DNA from: Pseudomonas sp. G.S.17
GTDB taxonomy: Bacteria > Pseudomonadota > Gammaproteobacteria > Pseudomonadales > Pseudomonadaceae
NCBI RefSeq assembly: GCF_038096165.1
Contig: NZ_CP151076.1
Coordinates: forward strand, 5,453,501-5,517,500
Direction: 5' to 3'
Length of the DNA: 64,000 nt
Below are positions 44,460-52,809 of this stretch, piece by piece; position 1 is the first letter of the stretch; each line of letters begins with the position of its first letter. Under the pieces are notes generated by a model, which saw only the letters and a list, made by a program, of their open reading frames with translations, was not told the DNA's origin and did no database searches. The position numbers and the translations under genes were made by a program.

Positions 44460-45353
44460 TTAAGGCAATGACGGTAAGAGCTTCATCTTATTTTTGACGA
44501 ACGCGAGAAACGCTTTTGTCAGGCGTGATGGAGTCATTCGTTCGGAGGTTACGATGGCATATTCAAAGTCAAGCTCGGGTGCAAACGGTCTTACCACCAC
44601 CTTATTACCGAGCGTGTTGGCTACTGCCGGGTCTATGATGGACACGCCTGCGCCGCAGCTAACAAAGGACGCGATAGCCGCTGACAGCTGGCATTCGATG
44701 TTTAGCTGGCGCTCTATCTGGCGGTTTGCGAATAGCTCATCGATGATGCGTCGGGTGTCCAGTTCTTTGGGGAATGAGATAAATGACTCTCCGGCTAAGT
44801 CCTCAGGAGTAATGCACTCCAGCTCTGCCAGCCTATGTCCATGGGGCAAAATACATCGCATGGGCGCTGTAAACAGCCGCTCTAGCTTTACGCCAGGCTG
44901 CCACGTCGTGTAAGTAATAAAGCCTAAGTCGCATTGCTCGTTAGCCACCATCTCACTCACGACTTTTGTTCCGTGAATTGCGAAAACCACAGTAACGCCC
45001 GCATGCAGCGAGATGAACTCTGAGATCCAGGCTGGCAGTAATCCTTCGGCCAACGCGGGGGCGCAGCATACGGTCAAAGCGCCTTTGTTTACCGAGCGAA
45101 TCTGACGCGCTGCATGAGCAATCCTCTCCACTCCGACAAAAGAGCGCTCCACCTCCCGATACAGCAGCGCGGCATCAGAGGTCGGAAACAGCCGACCTTT
45201 CTCCCGTGTAAAAAGCTTGAAACCCACTTCCTCCTCAAGATCGACGATCAATCGGGTCACGGCAGGCTGGGTGATACTCATCATCTCTGCTGCGCTGGTG
45301 ACTGAATGTCTGAGCATCACTGCACGAAAGGCTTCGAGCTGTCTGTTTTTCAT
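44460..45353 (-). CDS. LysR family regulator of the opine/histidine operon
   Basis: 297 residues from the ATG at 45353. HTH 'HSVTSAAEMMSITQPAVTRLIVDLEEEVGFKLFTRE' and sensor domain with 'LPHGHRLAELECITPEDLAGE'. It is of the OccR/NocR type that governs opine catabolism. Divergent from the binding-protein gene at 45637 with a 283-base regulatory region between them, so it most likely activates the nine-gene operon when the substrate is present. Confidence 0.9.
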   Translation of the reverse strand: MKNRQLEAFRAVMLRHSVTSAAEMMSITQPAVTRLIVDLEEEVGFKLFTREKGRLFPTSDAALLYREVERSFVGVERIAHAARQIRSVNKGALTVCCAPALAEGLLPAWISEFISLHAGVTVVFAIHGTKVVSEMVANEQCDLGFITYTTWQPGVKLERLFTAPMRCILPHGHRLAELECITPEDLAGESFISFPKELDTRRIIDELFANRQIERQLNIECQLSAAIASFVSCGAGVSIIDPAVANTLGNKVVVRPFAPELDFEYAIVTSERMTPSRLTKAFLAFVKNKMKLLPSLP

Positions 45354-45368
45354 TTCTTTTCTCTTTAT

Positions 45369-45461
45369 CATATCTAGACATTAATATGCGCTAACTTGGC
45401 GCGCTAGCGCACTGTATAGGTGCATTTGCAGCCAGATACAGGTGATTAACTCCTAGATATG
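45369..45461. promoter_or_regulatory. Distant inverted repeat in the LysR/operon intergenic region
   Basis: CATATCTAG at 45369-45377 and its exact inverse CTAGATATG at 45453-45461, in the AT-rich region between divergent promoters. Could be paired regulator half-sites with looping; equally could be chance. Confidence 0.25.
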
Positions 45462-45636
45462 CCAATTTATCAAAGCAAAATAGCAGAAAGATGCTAATCA
45501 TTCTGTTTGTATAGGTCATAACATTTGGACATTGGTTTTGTGTGAAAGGTAATTGGATCTCTTGGTTACTAGGGCAGACACTAGGTTTGCCCGGAATGTG
45601 CGGGCATTGACAGTGGCACTCAAATCAGGAGTCAAC

Positions 45637-46668
45637 ATGATCAGAAGATTCGCCCCCGCACTCGTCGCGGCATCACTGTTCGCAAGTCACGTCCAAGCAG
45701 ACCAGCCCATTCTGTACGTTGCTGTTTTTGGTGGTTCTTTTGAGAAACTGCTCAAAGAGCAGATCGTGCCGGACTTCGAAAAGCTGACCAGCAGCAAGGT
45801 GATTCTGGTCCCGGGCGATACGACAACCACTATGGCACGCATGCAGGCTCAGAAAGGTAAGCAGACTTTGGACGTTGCCTTCCTGGACGATGGCCCGATG
45901 TCCCAGGCTGCTCAGTTGGGTTATTGCGAGACGTTGACCGATGCTCCAATTTACAAGGACTTATTCGACGTCGCTCACTTCAAAAGTAATAAGGCTGTGA
46001 CCATCGGGCTCAACGGTACTGGCATTGTTTACAACGAGCGAGTATTCGCGGCCAAGGGATGGCCCCCCCCCACGTCGTGGAAAGATTTGGCGAACCCTTT
46101 ATATAAAGGGCACGTTCAGTTTCCAAGCATCACGAACGGTTACGGTCTCGAGGGCCTGGTGATGTTTGCGCGCCTCAATGGTGGGGGCGAGCAGACCATC
46201 GAGCCGGGGTTTACTGCGATAAAGACGAGCGTGGCACCTAATGTTCTGTCCTTCGATCCATCACCTGGAAAAATTTCCGAACTGTTCCAGAACGACAGCC
46301 TCTGGATTGGCGTTTGGGGGTCCGGTCGCACCCAAGCATTGCGCAATCAAGGCGTACCGGTGAAGTTCGTCGCTCCTAAAGAAGGGGCTATGGCCTTAGG
46401 ACTAAGCGTGTGCCCGGTCAAGCATGAGACCGTAAATACTTTGGCTCAGAAGTTTGTCCAGTACACCTTGAGTCCGGAAGTACAGGTGCTTTTTGCTGAT
46501 GGAGAAGGTGTGGCGCCAGTCAATAAGCACACCAAGTTACCACCTGCAGTTCTGGCAAAGGTTCCAGATCAAGAGACCGTTGAGGGAATGCTCAGCGTTG
46601 ATTGGGACGTGGTAAATGCCATGCGACCTGCCTGGATACAGCAGTGGAATCGTCAGATCGAACAATAA
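45637..46668 (+). CDS. ABC transporter binding protein (polyamine/opine type)
   Basis: 343 residues from the ATG at 45637 (AGGAGT upstream). Signal peptide ends 'SHVQADQ'. Family 1/8 binding protein related to PotD and FbpA: 'LYVAVFGGSFEKLLKEQIVPDFEK', 'DVAFLDDGPMSQAAQLGY', 'GLNGTGIVYNERVF', 'TSWKDLANPLYKGHVQFPS'. Captures the operon substrate in the periplasm. PotD-like carriers are also used for opines and modified amino acids. Confidence 0.9.
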   Translation: MIRRFAPALVAASLFASHVQADQPILYVAVFGGSFEKLLKEQIVPDFEKLTSSKVILVPGDTTTTMARMQAQKGKQTLDVAFLDDGPMSQAAQLGYCETLTDAPIYKDLFDVAHFKSNKAVTIGLNGTGIVYNERVFAAKGWPPPTSWKDLANPLYKGHVQFPSITNGYGLEGLVMFARLNGGGEQTIEPGFTAIKTSVAPNVLSFDPSPGKISELFQNDSLWIGVWGSGRTQALRNQGVPVKFVAPKEGAMALGLSVCPVKHETVNTLAQKFVQYTLSPEVQVLFADGEGVAPVNKHTKLPPAVLAKVPDQETVEGMLSVDWDVVNAMRPAWIQQWNRQIEQ

Positions 46669-46687
46669 AATCTACATAACAGGCGGT

Positions 46688-46702
46688 GCGGCTGAAAGCC
46701 GC
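46688..46702 (+). other. mRNA hairpin between binding-protein and ATPase genes
   Basis: GCGGCT-GAA-AGCCGC, a 6-bp GC stem 20 bases after the binding-protein stop. Such intercistronic stems often protect the upstream message, giving more binding protein than membrane components. No T-run, so not a full terminator. Confidence 0.45.
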
Positions 46703-46750
46703 CCTACCTGAGATGACATCTGTACGGACAAGCAAAAAGCGAGTCAGCAA

Positions 46751-47833
46751 ATGAGTTATTTGATTATCGAAGGCCTGAGCAAGTCCTACGGGGATGTGAG
46801 GGTCCTGCATGGAATCAATCTAAATATCGAACAGGGCGAATTCATTTCTCTGCTGGGGCCCTCGGGGTGTGGAAAGACAACTACGTTGCAAATGATCGCA
46901 GGCTTCCTCGAGCCCAGCGATGGCGATATCCGTTTACAGGGCAAGTCGTTATTGGGTCAGCCGCCAGCCCAGCGTGGCTTAGGCGTCGTGTTTCAAAGTT
47001 ATGCGCTGTTTGCGCACATGACTGTTCGGGAAAATATTGAATTCGGCCTCCAAATGCGCGGGGTTGCACGGGCCGAGCGAACGCGGCAAGTAAACCAGTC
47101 ACTGGAGTTGGTGCAACTGGGCGCCCATGCTGAAAAGTTTCCGCGCGACCTTTCCGGCGGTCAGCGGCAGCGCGTCGCATTGGCCAGGGCTTTGGTCATT
47201 AAGCCACCGTTGCTTTTGCTTGACGAACCTCTATCCAATCTGGACGCCAAGCTGCGTCACGATATGCAGACTGAGCTGCAAAGCATTCAACGCCAAGTGG
47301 GGACAACGACGATCATGGTCACTCATGATCAGGATGAGGCCTTGGCCATGAGCGATCGAGTTGCCCTGCTAGATCGTGGTCGCATTGTGCGTTTTGATAA
47401 ACCCAATCATCTCTATGACGATCCAGGTTCGCGCTTTGCTGCTGATTTCATCGGCCGCGCCAATCTGTTAACTGGCGAGATCGTGCTGCGGGGCAGTCAG
47501 CGACAATTCGTCTGTGGCGTAGGCAGTCTTAACCTCAATGCTGAAATCCCCTGTGGTCGCGCGACGTTGTCCTTGCGGCCTGAGCGAATTGACCTTGTTG
47601 ATAGTTCGAATGCCGTTCTTCGTGGTCAGGTAATGGGATGCGTGTTTAAGGGGAATTGCTGGCTGGTCACGGTCATGACCGAGCTTGGGGTTCTGCATGT
47701 TATGCGTGCAAATCGCGGTCAGCTTGCCGTGTTGCCTGGTGAACATGTCGGTCTAGCGTGGGAGCCTTCGGCTCTACGTCACTTGATTATTAGTAATGAT
47801 TCAGCAGCGACCTCTTCTGGGGTGGAACCATGA
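46751..47833 (+). CDS. ABC transporter ATP-binding protein (PotA-like)
   Basis: 360 residues. Walker A 'LGPSGCGKTTTLQMIAG', Q-loop 'VFQSYALFAHMTVREN', signature 'DLSGGQRQRVALARALV', Walker B 'LLLLDEPLSNLDAKL', switch 'MVTHDQDEALAMSDR'. The C-terminal TOBE-type domain (residues ~240-345) is present ('LSLRPERIDLV'). Overlaps the next gene by ATGA. Energises import with the two permeases. Confidence 0.94.
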   Translation: MSYLIIEGLSKSYGDVRVLHGINLNIEQGEFISLLGPSGCGKTTTLQMIAGFLEPSDGDIRLQGKSLLGQPPAQRGLGVVFQSYALFAHMTVRENIEFGLQMRGVARAERTRQVNQSLELVQLGAHAEKFPRDLSGGQRQRVALARALVIKPPLLLLDEPLSNLDAKLRHDMQTELQSIQRQVGTTTIMVTHDQDEALAMSDRVALLDRGRIVRFDKPNHLYDDPGSRFAADFIGRANLLTGEIVLRGSQRQFVCGVGSLNLNAEIPCGRATLSLRPERIDLVDSSNAVLRGQVMGCVFKGNCWLVTVMTELGVLHVMRANRGQLAVLPGEHVGLAWEPSALRHLIISNDSAATSSGVEP

Positions 47834-48729
47834 ATCAAGTTTCTGTATTGGCTCCTCGGCGGAAAGCCTTCTCTTTTAGTAGCCGTGCACTGTTACTGCT
47901 ACTGCCAGCGAGTCTATTGTTCATCGCTCTCCTCGCAATTCCAATGTTGATGATGGGCGAATTAAGCCTGTACAGTTTTGATATAACTACCAGCACCATG
48001 TTGCCTGCCCGCTCGTTGCATAACTACGCCTTAGTCCTAGTCGATCCTTATTACCAAACGATTTTTCTGCGCACCTTGGGGCTGGCGTTAGCTGTCACAG
48101 TGGGCGCAGTGGTGCTTGGCGTCCCAGAGGCTTACATCATCTATCGGATGCGGCCCCGCTGGCGTACGTGCTTCCTGATCCTGACCTTGGCTCCGTTGCT
48201 GATCTCTGCGGTTGTCAGGACTCTCGGCTGGTCGATCTTGCTCAGTCAGAACGGAATCATTGGTAGCGTGCTCGTGTGGTTGGGGCTGATGGATAGCAAT
48301 GCACAACTGCTGTTCTCGTTTTGGGCTGTGGTTGTGGTTCTGATCCATGCCTTAGTGCCGTTGGTCATTTTGTCAGTCTGGACCTCGTTGCAAGGCATAG
48401 ACCCTCAGAGTTGTGATGCTGCCCTTAGCCTGGGTGCTGGACAACTGACGGTCTGGCGTCGAATCGTATTGCCCCAAGTGTTGCCTGGTGTGTTGTCCGG
48501 GAGCCTGATGACATTCGCCCTTAGTGCTAGTGCGTTTGCTACCCCGGCGCTGATTGGCGGCCGACGTTTGAAGGTCGCAGCAACCGCTGCTTACGATGAG
48601 TTTCTCAATACCCTGAACTGGCCGATGGGCGCGACCATCGCGGTTCTATTGCTGCTGATTAACCTTCTGGTGATTGGGGTGTACGGCAAGTTAGTCGAAC
48701 GTCGAATTCAAAAACGGCTGGGGCGCTGA
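47830..48729 (+). CDS. ABC transporter permease 1 (PotB-like)
   Basis: 299 residues, about six helices. EAA loop 'AALSLGAGQLTVWRRIVLPQVLPGVLSGSL' contacts the ATPase. ATGA overlap with the ATPase gene, one base before the next permease gene. First of the two membrane subunits. Confidence 0.93.
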   Translation: MNQVSVLAPRRKAFSFSSRALLLLLPASLLFIALLAIPMLMMGELSLYSFDITTSTMLPARSLHNYALVLVDPYYQTIFLRTLGLALAVTVGAVVLGVPEAYIIYRMRPRWRTCFLILTLAPLLISAVVRTLGWSILLSQNGIIGSVLVWLGLMDSNAQLLFSFWAVVVVLIHALVPLVILSVWTSLQGIDPQSCDAALSLGAGQLTVWRRIVLPQVLPGVLSGSLMTFALSASAFATPALIGGRRLKVAATAAYDEFLNTLNWPMGATIAVLLLLINLLVIGVYGKLVERRIQKRLGR

Positions 48730-48730
48730 C

Positions 48731-49528
48731 ATGAACAAAAATGGAGTCTTGGCGCTCGTTTTTCACAGCATTTTTTCAGTGTTCCTGGCAGCACCTTTGG
48801 TCGTCGTGTGTCTGGTCGCTTTTACACCGGATAACATGTTGACCATTCCGACACTGCACTTTTCACTGCGCTGGTTCGTAGCGCTGTTCAATGACAACGG
48901 TTTTATCACTGCATTCTGGAACAGCATTATTCTGGCGACTCTTTCCGCGACAGGGGCCGCGCTACTAGGTGTTCCTGCTGCTATGGGATTGTCTCGTTAC
49001 CAGTTTCCCGGTCGGGCGGCTCTGAACGGTTTGCTGTTGTCGCCGTTGATGATTCCTCCTGTAGTTCTCGGCGTTGCGTTGCTGCGGCTATTTAATGAAT
49101 TCAACGTGAACGGTTCGTTTAGCTCGTTGGTATTGGCTCACGTGATGTTGATCTTTCCTTACTCGCTGCGCCTGATCATGGCGTCGATGGTGAGTCTTTC
49201 TCGTGAGCCTGAGCATGCAGCGATGTCTCTAGGCGCTAGCGCCTGGACGACCTTTCGGCGCATCACGTTTCCCTCGCTTCTCCCTGGAATACTTGGCGGT
49301 TGGGTGCTGGCGTTTGCCAGTAGTTTTGACGAACTGACTGCCACCATATTCCTCGCTTCCCCCGCGACAATCACCTTGCCAGTGCGGATCTATATGAGCA
49401 TGACCGAAACCGTTGATCCCATGGTCGCGGCCGTGGCAGTCGTGATCATCGCGGTGACCTTGGGCTTGATGATCGTGCTTGACCGACTGGTAGGGCTGGA
49501 CAAAGTTTTAATGGGAAAAAAATCATGA
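48731..49528 (+). CDS. ABC transporter permease 2 (PotC-like)
   Basis: 265 residues, six helices, EAA loop 'MSLGASAWTTFRRITFPSLLPGILGGW'. Overlaps the FAD oxidase gene by ATGA, showing that import and oxidation are expressed together. Confidence 0.93.
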   Translation: MNKNGVLALVFHSIFSVFLAAPLVVVCLVAFTPDNMLTIPTLHFSLRWFVALFNDNGFITAFWNSIILATLSATGAALLGVPAAMGLSRYQFPGRAALNGLLLSPLMIPPVVLGVALLRLFNEFNVNGSFSSLVLAHVMLIFPYSLRLIMASMVSLSREPEHAAMSLGASAWTTFRRITFPSLLPGILGGWVLAFASSFDELTATIFLASPATITLPVRIYMSMTETVDPMVAAVAVVIIAVTLGLMIVLDRLVGLDKVLMGKKS

Positions 49529-50625
49529 AGATCGATTACGACTACGTAGTGGTCGGTGGCGGGCTGGTGGGGATGGCCATCGCTTATGGACTGGCTAAAC
49601 GAGGTGTCAGAACTCTGGTGCTGGATGGCGAGGACTCAAGCATACGCGCCGCCCGAGGCAACTTCGGCCTGGTATGGGTCTCGAGTAAGGGTTCCAAGCA
49701 AATCGATTATGCACGCTGGTCATTGGAGTCCTCGCAGCTTTGGCCCGGCTTCTGCCAAGAACTTGAAGACGCCAGTGGTATGAAACTGGGGTACGAAAAA
49801 CCCGGCGGGATGATGATCGCGATGAGCGAGCAAGGTCTGGCCAGCAGTGCAGCGGGGCTGGCAAAACTCCATGCGCAAGACAACAGATTGACCTATGAAG
49901 TCCTAGATAACGCGCAGTTGAAGGAGCGTATACCAGCGATCGGCGCCGACGTGACCGGGGCCGTCTACTCGCCCCACGACGGGCACGTCAGTCCGCTCTA
50001 TACATTACGCGGCCTTTTCGCGGGCTTTGAGCAGGCCGGAGGCGTCTATAAGACCGACTCACGTGTCGATTTGATTGTTCCGCATGAGGGTGGTTTCCGG
50101 CTAACCGTGGGCAAACAGGTAATCGATGCTGGAAAAGTTGTTCTGTGTGCCGGCCTTGGGAATCGTGAATTGGCACCTATGGTGGGCCTGCGCGCTCCTG
50201 TAGTGCCGCTTCGGGGGCAAATTCTAGTGACCGAGCGGGTCAAACGGTTTCTTGATTACCCGACCATCTCTGTACGCCAGACGGCCGAGGGTTCGCTGTT
50301 ATTGGGAGAGTCCGCTGAGGATGTGGATATGGATGACGGTGTAACCCCTGGGGTCATTGCTCATATCGCACAGAAAGCAATTGCGCCGTTTCCCATGCTC
50401 AAAAACGTCCGCGTTGTACGAGCTTGGGGTTCGCTGCGGATTATGACCCCTGACAGCATGCCGATTTACGAAGAATCACTCACCCATCCTGGTGCGTTTG
50501 TTGCCATGTGCCATAGCGGCGTGACGCTGGCGGCAGCCCATTGCGAAAAACTCGTGCCCTGGCTGATGGGTGCTCCACGTCCCTCTCTTCTCGATTACTT
50601 CTATGCCAAACGTTTCGCTATTTAA
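49525..50625 (+). CDS. FAD-dependent amine oxidase, opine oxidase subunit B / HcnC type
   Basis: 366 residues of the DAO fold. FAD site 'YVVVGGGLVGMAIAYGLAKRG'; then 'RAARGNFGLVWVSSKGSK', a signature of the OoxB/NoxB/HcnC group; the C-terminal 'RAWGSLRIMTPDSMPIYEES' and 'CHSGVTLAAAHCE' complete the FAD fold. In opine oxidases this subunit oxidises the secondary amine C-N bond to an imine that hydrolyses to amino acid and keto acid. It overlaps the ferredoxin-like gene by 23 bases. Confidence 0.9.
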   Translation: MKIDYDYVVVGGGLVGMAIAYGLAKRGVRTLVLDGEDSSIRAARGNFGLVWVSSKGSKQIDYARWSLESSQLWPGFCQELEDASGMKLGYEKPGGMMIAMSEQGLASSAAGLAKLHAQDNRLTYEVLDNAQLKERIPAIGADVTGAVYSPHDGHVSPLYTLRGLFAGFEQAGGVYKTDSRVDLIVPHEGGFRLTVGKQVIDAGKVVLCAGLGNRELAPMVGLRAPVVPLRGQILVTERVKRFLDYPTISVRQTAEGSLLLGESAEDVDMDDGVTPGVIAHIAQKAIAPFPMLKNVRVVRAWGSLRIMTPDSMPIYEESLTHPGAFVAMCHSGVTLAAAHCEKLVPWLMGAPRPSLLDYFYAKRFAI

Positions 50626-50911
50626 CGCGCGCGCCAGTGCGCCATCCACTCAGGTTTCAATCCTGATAAATGGGCATGACTTTTCAGTGCCTGAATACAT
50701 GACAGTAGCGGCTGCGTTGCTGAGTGTAGGCATCACTCAGGTTCGCGAGACACCGGTGTCGAATGCTCCGAGGGCACCGTTCTGCATGATGGGTGCCTGT
50801 TTTGAATGCCTGGTGGAAATTGACGGCGTTCCGAATCAACAGGCCTGTATGACGCTGGTGAAGCCCGGAATGACGATTCGATCCATGATCGGAGCCAGGA
50901 GTCTCAAATGA
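50603..50911 (+). CDS. Small [2Fe-2S] subunit (HcnA / opine oxidase-like)
   Basis: 102 residues from the ATG at 50603. Ferredoxin-like: 'VSILINGHDFSVPEYMTVAAALLS' then cluster Cys in 'PFCMMGACFECLVEIDG' and 'QQACMTLV'. It carries electrons between the FAD oxidase and the next subunit. Overlaps both neighbours (23 bases and 4 bases), so the three proteins are probably made in equal amounts as a complex. Confidence 0.88.
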   Translation: MPNVSLFNARASAPSTQVSILINGHDFSVPEYMTVAAALLSVGITQVRETPVSNAPRAPFCMMGACFECLVEIDGVPNQQACMTLVKPGMTIRSMIGARSLK

Positions 50912-52341
50912 GCATGATCCATGTTGACCTTCTAATCATCGGCGCAGGCCCGGCTGGTATGGCCTGCGCGTTACAGGCCAAAGAGGCGGGCCTTGATGTA
51001 TTGTTGATGGATGAAAATCCCCTGCCTGGGGGACAGATTTATCGCAGCGTCTCCCAGTCTCCTCTGGCTGACCCCATTTTGTTGGGCAAAGACTATACCG
51101 CTGGTGCGGCGCTGGTAGAGCGTTTCCTAGCCAGCAGCGTTACCTACTGGCCAGGTACCTTGGCGTGGCAAATTACCCAGGACCGGCAAGTTAGCTTTAC
51201 TCGCAATGGACCTAGTGGCGGTAGTGGCCAGATTCAGGCTCGCGCATTAGTGATCGCTAATGGCGCTCAAGAGCGGCCCTCTCCATTTCCGGGCTGGACA
51301 TTGCCTGGCGTTATGGGAATCGGCGCGGCTCAAACGCTGTTGAAGTCAGCGGCGCTTTTACCGAGCAAGCGCGTTGTACTCGCTGGAAGCGGGCCGTTGC
51401 TCTATTTGTTTGCCTGGCAATTGATAAGGTCGGGCAGTTCCGTGGCAGCGATTCTGGACACCACTCCACGAAATAATCGTCTTCCTGCACTTCGCCATTT
51501 GTTTTCAGCGTTGCGTGCCCCAGGATATTTACTCAAAGGGCTAGGTCTATTAAGGGCTATTGCCGCAAGTTCTATCCCGCATATCCGTCAGGTCGAAACG
51601 CTGGAAGCGCGGGGCGATGGCGCAGTAGATAGCGTTCGCTACTCCGTAGGTGGGTCCTTCACGGATATTGGCTCTGACCTACTGCTGGTCCATCAGGGGG
51701 TCATTCCAAATGTTCAGTTGTCCCGCTCTCTGGGTTGTGAGCACTGTTGGGACGAGGTGCAATTATGTTGGCGTCCTGATGCTGATGTTTGGGGTGAAAC
51801 ATCACTGGCGGGAGTTTTCATCGCGGGTGACGGTGCAGGGATTGATGGCGCGAAGGCAGCAGAGCTTTCCGGCGCACTGACAGCACTACGGATCAGTCAA
51901 CAACTTGGATGTTTGACAGAGAACGTCCGAGATACAAAAGCGCTCAAGCTACAACGTCAGTTAAATCGCCATCAAGCTGTACGGCCATTTCTAGACACGT
52001 TGTATCGCCCCGCAGACATTTTTCGTCGTCCCGCAGACCAGACTATTGTTTGCCGGTGCGAAGAAGTCAGTGCGGGTGATATCCGGGCGATGAGCCGACT
52101 CGGTTGCAGTGGGCCTAATCAAACGAAATCATTTTCGCGTTGCGGCATGGGCCCATGTCAGGGGCGCATGTGCGGCCTAGTTGTTGCTGAACTCTTGGCC
52201 GAGTGCACAAAGGCAACGATGCAGAAGGTAGGTTACTACCGGATTCGGCCTCCGATCAAGCCAGTACAGCTAGTTGACTTGGCAAACGCATATGTTCCGG
52301 ATGTGAATGCGGTCCCGTTGAAAGAGTTTGCACCTAAGTAG
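50908..52341 (+). CDS. FAD/NAD(P) oxidoreductase, opine oxidase subunit A / HcnB type
   Basis: 477 residues. Two dinucleotide folds ('LLIIGAGPAGMACALQAKEAG', 'RVVLAGSGPLLYLFAWQL'), the 'MDENPLPGGQIYR' motif of the group, and a C-terminal BFD-type [2Fe-2S] domain with 'IVCRCEEVSAGDI' and 'CGMGPCQGRMCG'. Together with the two preceding genes it forms the three-part oxidase known from opine catabolism and HCN synthase. With an importer and histidine ammonia-lyase present, an opine-type role fits better than cyanide production. Confidence 0.9.
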   Translation: MSMIHVDLLIIGAGPAGMACALQAKEAGLDVLLMDENPLPGGQIYRSVSQSPLADPILLGKDYTAGAALVERFLASSVTYWPGTLAWQITQDRQVSFTRNGPSGGSGQIQARALVIANGAQERPSPFPGWTLPGVMGIGAAQTLLKSAALLPSKRVVLAGSGPLLYLFAWQLIRSGSSVAAILDTTPRNNRLPALRHLFSALRAPGYLLKGLGLLRAIAASSIPHIRQVETLEARGDGAVDSVRYSVGGSFTDIGSDLLLVHQGVIPNVQLSRSLGCEHCWDEVQLCWRPDADVWGETSLAGVFIAGDGAGIDGAKAAELSGALTALRISQQLGCLTENVRDTKALKLQRQLNRHQAVRPFLDTLYRPADIFRRPADQTIVCRCEEVSAGDIRAMSRLGCSGPNQTKSFSRCGMGPCQGRMCGLVVAELLAECTKATMQKVGYYRIRPPIKPVQLVDLANAYVPDVNAVPLKEFAPK

Positions 52342-52421
52342 CTTGACCTCTGTTTTAGATCGAAGTGGATGCCTTGGGTGGTTTCTGAGCTTCCTTATTA
52401 TTAATCCTTCAGGAGTTTAAA

Positions 52422-52775
52422 GTGAAAGATATTGTTCGTATCGACAGTAATCACCGTATGAGTCGGGCCGTTGTTAGTAATGGTTTTGTGTTCGTTGGCG
52501 GCCAAACAGCCGCAGACTCTACACAGGACATCAAAGGCCAGACCGCCCAAGTATTGAAAAAAATAGACGGATTTCTGGAGAAAGCGGGAGTAGACAAAAC
52601 CCGCATTGTTTCCGCGCAGATATGGCTCGCAGACATTAAGTGCCATTTTTCGGACATGAACGAGGTATGGGATGCGTGGGTGCCGCAAGGGCATACGCCC
52701 GCCCGTGCTACGGTCGAGTCGCGACTGGCTTTGCCAGAGCTGCTGATAGAAATCACAGTTGTAGCGGCTGTCTAG
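52422..52775 (+). CDS. RidA family imine/enamine deaminase
   Basis: 117 residues, GTG start with CAGGAG upstream. 'SRAVVSNGFVFVGGQTA', 'QTAQVLKKIDGFLEKAGVDKTRIVSAQIWLAD', 'PARATVESRLALPELLIEI' with the catalytic Arg in 'PARATVES'. RidA proteins hydrolyse reactive imines; here it would clear the imine made by the FAD oxidase, which supports the proposed chemistry. Confidence 0.9.
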   Translation: MKDIVRIDSNHRMSRAVVSNGFVFVGGQTAADSTQDIKGQTAQVLKKIDGFLEKAGVDKTRIVSAQIWLADIKCHFSDMNEVWDAWVPQGHTPARATVESRLALPELLIEITVVAAV

Positions 52776-52809
52776 TCTTTCTAGGTCAACACCGTTTTAG
52801 AGGAATGCT

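Noticed and set aside
45369..45461. Strong claim of a LysR operator from the 9-bp inverted repeat
   Set aside because: The arms are 75 bases apart in AT-rich DNA; kept only as a low-confidence feature.
49525..52341. Reading as hydrogen cyanide synthase hcnABC
   Set aside because: The subunits are related, but gene order differs and the operon includes an importer, RidA and histidine ammonia-lyase, which fit amino acid/opine oxidation.
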